From positions 1 to 64,000 of the forward strand of contig MPUH01000054.1 of the NCBI GenBank assembly GCA_001970955.1: a stretch of 64,000 nucleotides of DNA. Reading direction: 5' to 3'. Positions within the stretch are counted from its first letter, which is position 1. Every line of letters starts with the position of its first letter. The position numbers and the translations under genes are program-made. Below the pieces are notes generated by a model. That model did no database searches. It saw only the letters and a list, made by a program, of their open reading frames with translations, and was not told where the DNA came from. Shown here in pieces: positions 14,830 through 26,900 of this stretch. Source of the stretch: Stentor coeruleus. Taxonomy: Eukaryota; Ciliophora; Heterotrichea; Heterotrichida; Stentoridae.

Positions 14830-14973
14830 TTAATTTATCATTTTATTCTTTAAGTATTAGATTTTATATGAGTTTATAGATTTGATATTTTTTTTTTAAG
14901 AGGATTTTTTTTTGTGTTGTGGAAATTTGTGTGATGATTGTCTTTTTTTTTTTATAGATTTTTTATGCTATTA

Positions 14974-15684
14974 CTAGGGATTATCGTTATCTATTATTTT
15001 CCAATTTTGAATTTTCCTAACAAAACATACTCGGAACATAGAAAAGAAACTTTTAGCGCAACAGGCAATGCAGATAAATCCAAGGATAACTGATCCTGTT
15101 GTAGTAACTAAACTATTGGATTTATTTTCGAATGATATATAGCATATATATGTTATAGCGGCTAATAAAAGTACTGAAATCAAACATGGAGCCCAGGATT
15201 TACAAGTTTTTATATCTTTAAAAGGCATCCAAATGCTTATAACTTCAAATTTCATCCTAAAATCTGTTTTGCATAGCTCGCATTGGCCAAGGTTTTCCTG
15301 TTTTTTATTTAGCAACCAGGTTTTAAGGCATTCCTCATGGACATATTTCTGTGAGCCAGTGCACGAACATGATGATACTAAAGCTAAACCGTTTTCAGAA
15401 CTATAGCAAATCCTACACATTTTCTGTTCATCTGGACAAAAAGTTGTTTCTTTTTCAATGTTTATTTGAGCCACATTAATTTTTTCCTTCTGGTCTAATT
15501 CAAAAGCATAGTTTTGCTTTAAAAATCCACAGTTTTCTATAAATATTTCACCTGATTTCGAAGTCTGGACTTTAAGAGGAGATGATATTGAACTCCTTCG
15601 AACCTCAAGAGAAATGTGTGTTAATCTTTTTATAGGAGATTCTATAGGGTCTAGATAACTATTTGATAAGTCGATGGATTGCAT
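14974..15684 (-). CDS. RING-CH (MARCH-type) membrane E3 ubiquitin ligase
   Basis: A protein of 236 residues. Residues ~88-140 carry a C4HC3 RING-CH finger: MCRIC, SCSC, HEEC, then CELC, with the Trp typical of this family (KTWLLNKK). Two hydrophobic segments follow (about 165-185 and 195-218), so the finger faces the cytosol and the protein sits in an internal or plasma membrane, as in MARCH proteins. These ligases usually ubiquitinate membrane cargo for endocytic sorting. The start codon is preceded directly by TAA (acataaATG) and the stop is TAG. It converges on the HECT ligase gene across 144 bp of T-rich spacer. Substrate is unknown. Confidence 0.88.
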   Translation of the reverse strand: MQSIDLSNSYLDPIESPIKRLTHISLEVRRSSISSPLKVQTSKSGEIFIENCGFLKQNYAFELDQKEKINVAQINIEKETTFCPDEQKMCRICYSSENGLALVSSCSCTGSQKYVHEECLKTWLLNKKQENLGQCELCKTDFRMKFEVISIWMPFKDIKTCKSWAPCLISVLLLAAITYICYISFENKSNSLVTTTGSVILGFICIACCAKSFFSMFRVCFVRKIQNWKIIDNDNP

Positions 15685-16751
15685 TTATGTAAAGATCTTT
15701 GAGCTGTATCTTTGGTAAAGATATCGATATGGAAATAAATTTAATTAGTTTTTAGCTGAATGTTGAAAAGTAATACCTTGAGATTAGGATTAAGGTTTAT
15801 TTATGAGCTTTTTAATACACTTAACATTAAGCTTCAGGTTAAATTTACGTAAAAGTTGTTATTAAATCAGAAAAAGACTAATAACTTTGATACCGAAAAT
15901 CAGTAAGAAGTCATGATTATAACAGATAAGTTTAAGAAAAGGCTTATTCATATAAATACCAGAAACAATTGGGATAATGAAATTATATATAAAATAATAT
16001 CTAAATAGACTTCTTTTTTGAATATAGTGCAGAATAGCTTACCATTTATTTTAAAGATAATCAGTTGGAAATATGGTTAAACTTATGCTTCATGGCTATA
16101 AAATTATAATATATAGAAGGATTATTAAAAAAAATAGTTGAATATACATTTTATATATGAAAATTAAACTAAATATGCTTTTATATAACATAATTAGAAA
16201 AATAACATTCAGTTGAGGAAAATTTATAAAATTCAAGTTGTGAATTTGTATATAAGGAAAAGATTTTAATGGTTTATAAGTTTATAGAATTCATAATTGA
16301 ATAAAGAAGTTATATCATTGAAGATAAGTAGTTTAAAATTATTTAATACTAGAAATAAACCTTAACTTTATTATAGAATTTTATTAAAATATAAACATTG
16401 AAGATAATATGATTAAGTTTTGATATATTTCTTATATCATTGAGGTTAAATAATGAATATAATAGCGACTTAAGAAAATTAATATAATAACTATTCATAA
16501 GGTATACATCTTTGAATCATATCATTCTTGTTTAATTTATAAATTCAATACTGTGCAATTACCATTTTAAATTTTTCCTAACTCTCAAAAATACACAAAA
16601 CATAAACTATTTCATTACTTCTCTTCAAATTAACCCAAATCATACAAAACTAATTTTTCAATCTCATCAAATCTGAATCCTTCAGATTCGTAACAATAAA
16701 AAAGCATATTTACTATAAGAATTGTAATATAGTTAAGATAATATACGGATT
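15685..16751. other. Intergenic, no gene recognised
   Basis: Very AT-rich sequence between the 5' end of the RING-CH gene and the 3' end of the Myb gene. No coding frame, RNA fold or repeat of note was seen. Confidence 0.6.
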
Positions 16752-17483
16752 TTAATAGATTGGGTTGTTCAAAAGGTCACTGAACTCTAATGTAGTGTAA
16801 TCGTTGTCATATAATAAATCTTCACTCTCGAAAGTTGGGTTGCTGCTTCCGGAGTCGTCACTAATGTAAAAGTCATCTGTTGTGAAATTCATTTCTGGTA
16901 AAGCAAGATAATTTGTTTTATTTTCTGTGCAAACTGTACTTTGTTGTTGAGAAAACTGTGACTGGATCACATTCACAGCTTCTTTTGTTAAAAAAGTCTT
17001 CAAGAAAAAATTTTTACTAATGCTTTTTCTTGTTGTAAGAATGTTTCTGATTTCTTGGTTTTCTAGTATACTTAAAGACTTGAACTTGATACGTTCAAGA
17101 TCTAATTTACCTTTATTGAATTTCCTAATGTTCCTGCGTATTGTAGAGTAAAAAAGGTTTTTGATTTGATTCTCAGTTCGGCCTTTCATTTCTTTCGCAA
17201 TGATTGACCATTGGTTGCCATACTTGCTCTGGTTGTCGAAAAGAATCATGACTTCCTCTTCCTTCCAAGGTGCGTCATTTTTTTCTGATCGTAAGTTGTT
17301 GACCCATCTGTCCCTGCATTGCTTTGGTGTACGTTTTACGCCACTAGTTTCAAGGAATTCTTGACAGATCATTGGCCAAGTTTGAGAGCCATGATTCTCT
17401 ACTAGTTGTTTCAACAAATCATCTTGCTACGTAAAAATTACTTCAACAGTCCAGAGTTTTGGTTTTCTACTGATGCTTGCCAT
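16752..17483 (-). CDS. R2R3-type Myb DNA-binding protein (one 15-nt intron)
   Basis: The uninterrupted frame starts at 17417, but a 15-nt intron (17427-17441, gtaatttttacgtag) joins an upstream exon starting at ATG 17483. The spliced N-terminus, MASISRKPKLWTVEQDDLL, supplies the first Trp of Myb repeat 1, which supports the splice. Repeat 1 then runs ENHGSQTW...RTPKQCRDRW and repeat 2 APWKEEE...NQWSIIAKEMKGRTENQIKN, the classic Trp-spaced helix-turn-helix pair. The protein is about 238 residues. The C-terminal half is Ser/Asn/acidic-rich and ends near LEFSDLLNNPIY, plausibly an activation region. It is likely a nuclear transcription factor binding an AACNG-like site (family knowledge); targets are unknown. 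Stop is TAA. Confidence 0.9.
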
Positions 17484-19108
17484 GTGTATTTGGTAAAAAA
17501 TATTATAATGGCAACCATTGATTAAATTTAAATCGAAGATAAATTCAAAATTTCTCACATAATATAAGTAAAAGAATAAACTTTCGGATTCAGAAAAATT
17601 TTACCAATTTTTCTTAAGAAGTTTGACTAGGAAAAATATGATTTTTCATCAGATGATATGATTTTTATCATTAAACAAGGGTCTTTATTGATTTTTCGGG
17701 TTTGGAGGTTGTTTAGAAGTTTTAAGAGTTCCTTTGATATTCTAGGCATACCATGGTTTTCATATTAATGGATATGAAATGGATATATGAAAATGGAATT
17801 AGACGTGTTAGGGTAAATGGGTTTGTATAGGCTTCAAACATGAGATCGGTCTTTGTCATAGGAATTTGAAAGTTTAACAATGATAATTGGTTTTATAGTC
17901 TTGATAGCTCGTGAAGATTTGAGAAAAATCATTTCTGACGTGTTTTTTGAAGATGGGTGAATTGGAAAAGTGACAAATTGGTGAAAATCAAGAAGATTTT
18001 TAGACATGTTAAGGTTTTTTGATTGAAAAAATAGAACTGAGACTTTGGTTTAGTGATTAATAAAGTACACGCTTGATTTGGGAATCAAAATTATTTTGTT
18101 GTGAATAAGGTTAAACTATATATAGATAACCCTAATTATGATATGATAGAATTAAAAGAAGAAGTTATTGGGTTGAATATTTATCAAATATTTGTATATG
18201 ATATATAGTTTATATTATTTTTTCTAGATGCAAATTCTTCCAGATTTAAAAATATTAGGCTCAACATGATCTTATTTAATTAAAATATCTAGCAAAATTT
18301 ATACCTAATGATAAAGTATAAAATTTTAACTATATTCAAGCTGTGAATCGACAATTTCAAGATTTTCATAAACTTCTAAAGATGACCAAAATTTAAAGCT
18401 ATTATACACATAATTATAACTCAAAAAATATGCAAATGAAATAACCAAAACTTTTTTCGTTAATGCATTTTTTCACACGATGAAGAATTTGAAAAAAATA
18501 CTTAGAGAAAATAAGAAATAATAAAAATCGACAGAAAAAAAATCTATCACGAAAATATACAACAAAATGAAAAAAAATTAACAATAGCCAAAAATAATTC
18601 CTAACTAATACTAATATACATAATAAGATATAAATCTATATCCTATCATATTTAAAAAATGTTATTTAACTTCTAGTTCAACAAAGATTTATATATCGCA
18701 AACCTACAATAATCCTAATACTATTTAATTTCTAAATCCTTCAACAGTTTTCATAATGTAGTCAAAAATTTATAAGTATGCCCGATCTGGGTTAAATTAG
18801 CAGCCTGCATAGCTAAAATTATAATAAATATCACAACAAGCAAATTTTAAAACTTTTTAAAGACTTTCAGATACCAAGCATCCTAAAACAATAGATATAT
18901 CCAAGACTCTATCTAAAAAATTAAGTACAACAAACATTAGTCCATAATCATCCCAGAAAACATAATCAATAGTCTGAATAAGCATATAAAATAATCAATA
19001 TATTATATAAACTATAAAAGTAACTTACTAGAAATACAATTCCACTATAACCTACCTATGAAATTTAGTACATAAAATAAAAGTGAACCATTTTATATAT
19101 TAAGTTCT
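17484..19108. other. Intergenic, no gene recognised
   Basis: AT-rich spacer of 1.6 kb upstream of the Myb gene. The only patterned stretch is a weak tRNA-like sequence near 18035-18125, discussed as a finding. No protein-like frame was seen. Confidence 0.55.
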
Positions 19109-19912
19109 CTATTGTTGTAAACTTTTAGCTTGGCTTGGATTTCCCCCATCATAATATCCAAAGTCACTTGCATATCTATAGCTTCCAGGGCCTGGGGTTT
19201 CAGTCTTATCATTAAAAAAATTCCTAGGCGATGTAGGAAAAGTTGTCACTGACGCTGATTTAAAGTTTGAAAGACTAGTAAAATTCTTTAAAAAACCTTT
19301 TTCAACATTATAACTCCCTGGTGCTGGGGTTATATTCACAGTTTGTTTTTCAAAACGTGGTAAAGTAGATGGGGCAAACTTATGAGATCTAAGGCTTTGA
19401 TGTGAAGAAAGAACATAAGTTCCTGATGAGTTAGAGAATTTAACATCATAAGCTCCAGGCCCAGGCACAGATATTGTGCTTTTAGATTTCCCTGAGTCTG
19501 TTTTCTTAACCCCCATCGAAATCGCTCTTCCTTCTTTGCCGAATTTCGGGGCAAAAGTATATGTTCCAGGTCCAGGAACAGCAGGGTCAGCTATAAAATG
19601 CCCAGGAACATAAGCTTTAGCAGCATTTCTTGAAATACCAAAGGTATAAGCAATATTTCCTTTTGTCGCATCATTAAGTACAGAATATTTTCCAGGGTCA
19701 GGAGTTGGGTCTTTTCCTTGAGTAAAATCATACTTTTTCCCATAACCAAAAGATGTTGACCTTTTGCTTAAAGCTGGGGGTATAGTATAAAAATTACAGC
19801 TTGCTGGCTTAACTTTAGGAAATCTTGGAGCTTTAGGGAAGGAATATTGAGCTTTGGCTGTAGAATCGTTGTTTGGTGCTGAAAAAATCTGCGCTGAGGT
19901 TGAAACAAGCAT
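19109..19912 (-). CDS. STPGR (sperm-tail PG-rich repeat) protein, ODF3/CIMAP-like
   Basis: A 267-residue protein without introns. It has repeated Pro-Gly-x-(Gly/Lys/Ser)-x-Tyr motifs: DPGKYSV, GPGTYTFAP, GPGAYDV, APGSYNV and GPGSYRYAS, spaced by about 45 residues with short basic, Ser/Thr-rich linkers. This is the STPGR/SHIPPO signature of ODF3-family proteins, which lie along axonemal or cortical microtubules, several as microtubule inner proteins. The start is chosen at ATG 19912, preceded by aatataa. Stop is TAG. A role in cilia of the membranellar band or in cortical microtubule rows is inferred from family, not seen. No close orthologue is claimed. Confidence 0.85.
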   Translation of the reverse strand: MLVSTSAQIFSAPNNDSTAKAQYSFPKAPRFPKVKPASCNFYTIPPALSKRSTSFGYGKKYDFTQGKDPTPDPGKYSVLNDATKGNIAYTFGISRNAAKAYVPGHFIADPAVPGPGTYTFAPKFGKEGRAISMGVKKTDSGKSKSTISVPGPGAYDVKFSNSSGTYVLSSHQSLRSHKFAPSTLPRFEKQTVNITPAPGSYNVEKGFLKNFTSLSNFKSASVTTFPTSPRNFFNDKTETPGPGSYRYASDFGYYDGGNPSQAKSLQQ

Positions 19913-21772
19913 TTATATTTAGTTATGGTTAAAATGTGATGATTTTTATAAATTAAAAAAATGGTTTGGGGCAATTTTATGGGATAATCGGTTTTTTTGG
20001 ATGATTGAGGTGGGTAGAGGATGAGGAAAAGCCTTTGTGTTGGAGGTAAGATTTGAGGGTAAATGCTAGGATTGACTTTTGTTGGAGATTGTTTTTATTT
20101 TGAGGAAATTTAGATGTTGGATTTGCTGAGGATTTATTGTAAAGTTTTGAATTTTGGTAAGGATTTATTATGTATAGGGATATTTTTATATAATGATATT
20201 AAAATTTAAAGTTATAGTAAGAAATACTTTGAAATTGAAATATCAGTGAACCAACCATGCATTTTTAAATAATAATAAGATTGTAAAATACTGATTTTTA
20301 TTTGAAAACTATCTTTTTTGTTATAGAAAACATTTTTACACTATAAAATGCGTTTATATTAATATTGTAATTATATGATTTTAATACAATCTTTTATAAA
20401 AACTAGTAATTAAAGGCATTTAGAAAATTCTCAGTTTCATTACTTATAAAAATCCTAAAAAGATAAGAAATAGGTTCTTTATTCTTGTCATAATCAAAAT
20501 ATAGTTCAAGATATATCCTCAAACAAGTATTTGCCTTTTAAAGCTCTTCTCAGTTTTAGTTAGTCTCATCTTCACAAATAAAATTTTAGGATAATTAAAC
20601 CAAATACAACTCGACAGATTTCTAACAGAGAAACACGCATTAAATATCTTAAAAATACAACCTTAAATAATGTTTTTATAATAAATTCCCTTTAGTCTAC
20701 TTGTAAAGATAAATTATACAACTTTACTATTTTTATTAGTTTAAAATGAACAGGATATAAAATTTAAATTTTAATATCCTTTATATGATTTATAATATAT
20801 ATAATAAACCAATACCATGAATTTATTATATACTATCTGAAAATATATTAAAGTTAATTCAAACTATTTGATATAAATTAACTAATTGGAAAATATTAAT
20901 CATATTAATAGAAAATATATGATCCTGTGTATATAAAATAAACCTTCCTAAAAAAATTATTTTAAAAATAAAAACTTTGATGCATCAAATTATTATCAGT
21001 CCTAATATAAATGGATAAACTAGAATATATGAGTTTTATAAACTATTAAGAAATTAAAGGATTAGTTATATAATCCATCGATTTTATCTAATCTTCGAAT
21101 TAACTTGCATATTTTATAGATGAGTTTGTTTTGTTGGATAAACAGATTCAATAATTGTTTATGATAAGATTAAAACTTGATTTTTTATACTGTTTTGAAG
21201 AAATTAGAGAAAAAAGATTCAATAATTGTTTATGATAAGATTAAAACTTGATTTTTTATACTGTTTTGAAGAAATTAGAAAAAAAAATCAGAAAAGTTTA
21301 GTCCTATACAACTCTTGTAGTATTAAATGAAGGTAGTGCAAAAATTTAATCTGAGTAATTTGGATAAGCATGTTTACTTAAAAAAATTGGAAATTAAAGA
21401 AAAAACTTGTTGTCAGTATCAAGACATATAGTAAATTAGATTTTAAAGATTATCATTTTGAGTATTGATCATGAAATAATATATAAAATTACACTTATAA
21501 ACTAATATCCTAATTTCCATTATATATTCAAAACAGTTCATATTTCCTTTTTATCACCCATCAAAAATACTTCATGCCTTACTTTAAAACCTATACTCAA
21601 TATAATTCACAAACCTTGGCTTGACACAAATTTAAATGTTTCCCTATCATATATTTACTCTCCCAGAGTATCATATGCTTTATATAGGAAATTCTTATCA
21701 AAGGAAAAACTATCTTTTCATACTATACTTTTAATCAATTATCCTTAGAAAAAAAAAGCATATCAAAACTAC
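19913..21772. other. Intergenic, no gene recognised
   Basis: AT-rich DNA of 1.9 kb separating two minus-strand genes. It contains the 71-bp tandem duplication at 21145-21286 and otherwise nothing recognisable. Confidence 0.6.
21145..21286. repeat. 71-bp tandem duplication, two nearly identical copies
   Basis: Copies at 21145-21215 and 21216-21286 both begin gattcaataattgtttatg and differ at about one base near their A-rich ends. The near identity in non-coding AT-rich DNA means either a recent duplication or an assembly doubling. Confidence 0.9.
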
Positions 21773-22108
21773 TTAGTTATCTTTCTCTTTTATGGAATCT
21801 TTTCCAATTATATAAAGTCCATGCTCTATGACTTCTTCTTCAGATGGAAATCTACTATAATTAGGCTGTGGAATCTTTCCAGCTGAAATGCTTCTATAGA
21901 GCTCTTCACTTTCAGTTGTATGAACTTGGACATCTTCTTCTTTTTTATATCTGACTTGAGAATAGTTCTTCTCTCGACCACGTCGCATTTTGCCTATTCC
22001 ACCAAATAGGATATATGTATTCCCATATAGGTATAAAGGAATAATATTAAGACTGAGTAGAAGTAAGGGAAGCCTTGCGTACCATGGAAAGCGGAACTTC
22101 AACTGCAT
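21773..22108 (-). CDS. Small single-pass membrane protein, unknown function
   Basis: A frame of 111 residues. A hydrophobic segment at about residues 10-35 (LPLLLLSLNIIPLYLYG) follows a short basic N-terminus, and a Lys/Arg/Glu-rich hydrophilic tail begins KMRRGREKNYSQ and ends GLYIIGKDSIKEKDN. By the positive-inside rule the basic stretch after the TM should be cytosolic or matrix-side. I do not recognise the family; a small accessory subunit of a membrane complex would fit the shape but nothing shows it. Stop is TAA. Coding character (low Asn/Ile homopolymer content, even composition) makes it more likely real than other short frames here. Confidence 0.6.
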   Translation of the reverse strand: MQLKFRFPWYARLPLLLLSLNIIPLYLYGNTYILFGGIGKMRRGREKNYSQVRYKKEEDVQVHTTESEELYRSISAGKIPQPNYSRFPSEEEVIEHGLYIIGKDSIKEKDN

Positions 22109-23253
22109 GAATAATAACCATTTTTTTTTGACCTTGAAATTACTTTTATCATGGGTTTCTAAGCCTTTTGAAGGTATTTTTTTATGAGTATGAGAAAAGT
22201 GAGATGTGGATTTTTAGATTATAGAGAGAGTCAGTGTTTTAAAGAAAAAATTTTGATGAATTTTGAAGAAACCGATAACAAAAAAATCAAGTATAAGATG
22301 TGTTATTAGTATTGGATAATTAATATGTGGAAAGTATGATATGGTGAAAATATAGTTGAGGTTTAATAAAGGATTATTTTAGAATTTATGATTTACTAAG
22401 TGATTAGATTGTTAAGGAAATATATAAAAAAAAAGAGGCAAATGTAGTTTTCTTATTAAAATTATGCGGCTTGCCTCTAAAAATTACTAGGATTTATGAT
22501 TTTGTAAATTGCTTAGCCGGGCATTTTTTGAAAGTGGTAATAATAATAAACCTGATATTAAAGACTATAGTATACTTAGTTTTAGTGTAATATACAAAAG
22601 ATGCATATAAAAAAAACTCATACCAAAACCCTTTGTTGATTCCAGAAAAGTAGAATATGATAAATTATTAGACTTTTAGCATATTGGCTGTTTACTTTAT
22701 GAAAGAGTATATGAAATTATACTTGCTTTGATAATAATACAGAAAAATTGATGTTGGGAATCTTACAAAATCTCTGAGATTTTCAGATGTTGCTAAGGAT
22801 ATTAATTATAAACTACTTACTAAAAATATCAAATTTATACAACCTATTTTTGGACTTACAGATTTTAGAGGAACTAGGGAACATGAGTTTTTTAGTAGTT
22901 AGTTTGGGAATTTGTCGCTAAGAATAAAATAGATCCCTTATAAACCGAAGCAAAATTGAAGGGTAAGAGAAAACTTTGATTCGGTATTTATTGGAGAAAT
23001 CCATTTATCTTTGGTATGTTATTGTATATATTATGTTATAGTATTTATTGGAGAAATCCATTTATCTTTGGTATGTTATTGTATATATATTATTTTATAG
23101 TATTTTAGATGTAATCTTCATTGAAATTATATAATTGCTGATATTTCTCGATATGTACACAATATACTTTATATAGAATAAACCTTTAAATACATTTTAA
23201 ATGAATTAAAAAGCCTAAAACTAATATCATAATAAAAAGGTTAGATATTGAAC
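22109..23253. other. Intergenic, no gene recognised
   Basis: AT-rich spacer between the small membrane protein and the COMM-domain gene. It holds the 57-bp tandem repeat at 22984-23099. No coding frame was seen. Confidence 0.55.
22984..23099. repeat. 57-bp tandem duplication, two copies
   Basis: Units start gtatttattggagaaatcc at 22984 and again at 23041. They are identical over about 50 bp and diverge slightly in the TA-rich tail. Confidence 0.88.
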
Positions 23254-23868
23254 TTAACTATGAATATCCATTATAGACTTTATTTTTTCTAGTTCTCCAT
23301 ACAACTCATAGAATTGCGCAGGGGTCAATTCCATAAATATTTCATTAATCTTCATATCTGCATCCTGAACAACCATTTTAATTTGGATAAAGCATTCTCC
23401 TTTAGAATCAACTATTTTATTCCCCACAGTAACTCCAAATTTCCATTCCAAATCCAACAAGTTAAAAGCAGTTCCCATCTGACTTATCAACACTTTACAT
23501 ACACCGATTTTCTGTTCCTCCCACATTTCACTAATTCTTGCAACAACACCTTCATCAAATCCTAATTTAATAAGATCTTCTTCAACTTTAACTCTACTAA
23601 GTACTTTTTTCCCTGCAAATTTGAAGAAAAGTAGTAAAAGTTTTGCTGATTTTTCCCTTTGTTTAGCTGGAAGTTCAATGTTTTCTAGTTCTTTCATGAA
23701 ATGCTGTGGGGATAAAGATGAATTTTGCAAGTAATTTAAGCAGATCTTACTTATATTGACTAGATGTGCTGGAGGTAAGGCAGATACAGCATTAAGTTCT
23801 TCTAGTAACTATATATTAGATACTTCTGAAGCTAACTCGTAATCAGATGGTAAAAATTGAAATGCCAT
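23254..23868 (-). CDS. COMM-domain protein, COMMD7-like (one 15-nt intron)
   Basis: The spliced product is about 199 residues, a normal COMMD length. A first exon from ATG 23868 (MAFQFLPSDYELASE) is joined across a 15-nt intron at 23809-23823 (gtatctaatatatag) to LLEELNAVSALPPAH. The N-terminal half is helical. The C-terminal COMM domain reads NLLDLEWKFGVTVGNK ... IQIKMVV ... ELTPAQFYELYGELEKIKSIMD. This closely matches what I recall of the human COMMD7 COMM domain (MEWKFGVT ... ELTLPQFY ... EMERV), so COMMD7 is preferred over other paralogues. COMMD proteins form the ten-member ring of the Commander complex with CCDC22/CCDC93, acting in endosomal recycling of membrane proteins. Other Commander genes are not in the window. 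Stop is TAA. Confidence 0.85.
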
Positions 23869-23986
23869 TTATTAGAGAGATTTGCATATAAATGGAATAT
23901 AAGATTTGGTAAATGATTAGAATAAAGATTTTATTTCTTATTACAAAGAGAATATTTAATGTATTACAATTATAAGCTAAAAAAAA

Positions 23987-26900
23987 CTATTTATTTAATA
24001 ACCCCAAAATCCTCTCTAATTTCTCATCAAACTTCTCAATCTTATCTTCCATCAGCCTAATCCTCTCATCAACAACGCCAATTTTCTCTTCAACCACCCT
24101 ATACCTTTTCTCACTCCTTTCTTCAATCCCAACAAGTTTTTGTTTGAAAATTTTCTCATTAGCTTTTTCATTCCCACCAAGTTTATTCTCAATTCCTTTA
24201 ATTTTGTTACTAATATATTCCTCAAGAGCTCTTTGCGATTTTTCAATACAATTAAAAATATCAAGTAATTTCCCTTGCCATTTTTCCTCTTTATCATTAT
24301 AAGCATTAACACATAAATGTAAATATTCTTTTTTAGAATCATTTGTAAATACTGATAATATCTGTGAAGTTTCTAAAATAACTTCAGTCATTTGCCTATA
24401 TTCATAATAAATAGCTAATAATTGATATTGATCAAAAGCATCTCCAAGTACAGAAATAATCATATTAAGCATAAGAACAACATTTAAGATTAAAGCAAGG
24501 ATATAAGTCAGATATTTTATATCGAAATCTAATGATTGCATATCTTCAATACCAAAAGCTAAACCAAATGGGCCTACCCAAAGAGTTCGAAAATTAATTT
24601 CATATGTCCCACTTGATATTGCGCTAATAACTCCAAAAGTAATTGTTGTATAAGCAAAGATAAACATAAAAGATTGAATACTGTAGAGGGATTTGAAAAT
24701 AAGAATCACATAATATCTTGTGACACTAACAGCACGAAAAGCTGTTATACCTCTGATAAAGTTTACAACTGTTACAGCCCAGTCAAAAAACCAATGATTT
24801 GGGGTGAGAAGAAGGGAGATAACCCATACAGTTGTTATAAAAATACGGCAGATGTCAAGAATATTCCAAGGATCTTGAAAGTACTTTTTTCCTTCTTGAA
24901 TCAGCTGTAAAAACTCCAAAATTACAAGGACAATATTCACTGTAATAAACATAGAGAAATAAAAACTCGAGTTAAAATCCGAAAGCAACAAACACAAAGC
25001 AATTAAATTGACCATAACTACAAAAGTATAAGCATAAATCCAATTTCTCATAACATTCCATCTTTCATTAATATACGACTGCAATATTTGTGTTTTAAAA
25101 ATCTCTTTATTTGTACATAACAAAAGTGCAGATAAAAACCTAATCCCTTCAGCCGAACTTGGAACTGAAGGTAAAGGTATTAATGATGCTTTTAATTTCA
25201 ATGGTTCATCTTCTTTACTTATCACATTAATATCAATAAAATCATTAAAACAAGCAACAGGCATATTACAAAACTTAACCCTTACAGAAGCATATCCAAA
25301 TGCTAATACTGGATACTGACTATCTAAAGCTGAAAACAAAAACAAATGAACAAATTCAGAAGAACTCAAAATTATATCAATAATATCATTTCTTATAGCA
25401 TGAAAACTTGATATATATGAAAATCTTTCACCTTCTTCTGAGATAATATAAAGGTATTGTAACAAAAGATCAGTAATTCTTTGATGTTTTCTCATTGTTG
25501 AATAATAAAGTGCTGATCTACCGAAACCATCAGCAGTAAATGATAAGGATTTAGTTTTTAATAGTAAATCAATAGTCTCAGTTTTACCTTTATATGCAAG
25601 AAAGTGTAGAGGGGTAAATGAAAGATTAGATATAAAGATATTACAAGATGATGGGGGGATTATGCTATAATTGAAATCAGCGAAATTTTTTATGATGCTA
25701 AAGTAATTGAAAGGTGATATGTAGAATGAGTCAAATATGGATGAGGTGTTGACTGTTGTTCCTGGTGTTGGGATAGGTAAAAAAGCCCAGAATTTAACTT
25801 TACCATCTTGGCCTCCAGTTATCATAGTATTTGTAGTTTCATTTATACTAAGACTAAGTATAGGAGATGGATGAACTACAAAACTTGCTTCAAGACGTTT
25901 TTCGATTAGATTCCAAATCTTGACAAATTTATCTATACCTGTACTGATTATATAGGAAGATGATTTGCAGATTTTTATATCTGTTACAGAACCTGAGTGT
26001 TTTGAAAATGTGATTTCTTTTCTTTTGCCTTGAACGTTCCACACTTTTATTAGACCATCGGATGAGCCACTAGCAAGAAATTTCCCATCATTGCTAGAGT
26101 TTATAACATTTATATTGTTTTTATGCCCTGTAAGTGTCCATATTTCATTTTTAGTTTCTAAACTAAATATCCTAATGATGCAATCATAACCAGCACTTGC
26201 GATAAAAGGACTGCCAATAATAAAACATACACTTTTTACATTTGAGTAGTTCCCTCTTAGTGTTAAGATTTCATATTTTCCTTTAAAATCCCATATCCTG
26301 ATATTTTTATCTTTTGAACAACTTGCAAGTAATTTACCATCTGGACTAAAACACACTGAATTTACATAGTTAAAATGCCCTTTTAATGTTTTTTCTAGTT
26401 TATTTTTCGACATATCCCATATTTTAATTTTATGATCATTTGACCCACTTACAATCCATAAAGAATCTGGACTAAAAGCTATTGTATTTACACATTGAGA
26501 ATGTCCTGAAAAAGTTGAGACTAATGCTTTATTTCTTATTAAATAAACATAGATAATTTCTTGAGAACTACAAGCAAAATATTTGTTGTCTGGACTAAAA
26601 GCTACAGATAAAATAGGACCTTTATGTTGTTTTATTGTATAATCTTCAAAATTATTTTTTATATTGTATATAGTAACTTTTGAATTATCTTCACCTACAA
26701 CAAAAAAATCTTCTGAATCACTATAGCATATTGAATTTATTAATGAACTTCGCGTTGTTAATTCAGTTTCTTCTCTTTCAAATTCAAGATTCCAAACTTT
26801 AAGGGAAAAATCTTCTGAGCTTGATATCAACCAGGTACTAAAAGGACTTATTGCTATAGACTTTATAGGGCATAAATGCATATTAATAGTATAATCTTCT

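Noticed and set aside
24674-24910. 78-codon plus-strand frame across the channel gene
   Set aside because: Antisense to conserved TM-coding sequence, with no protein features.
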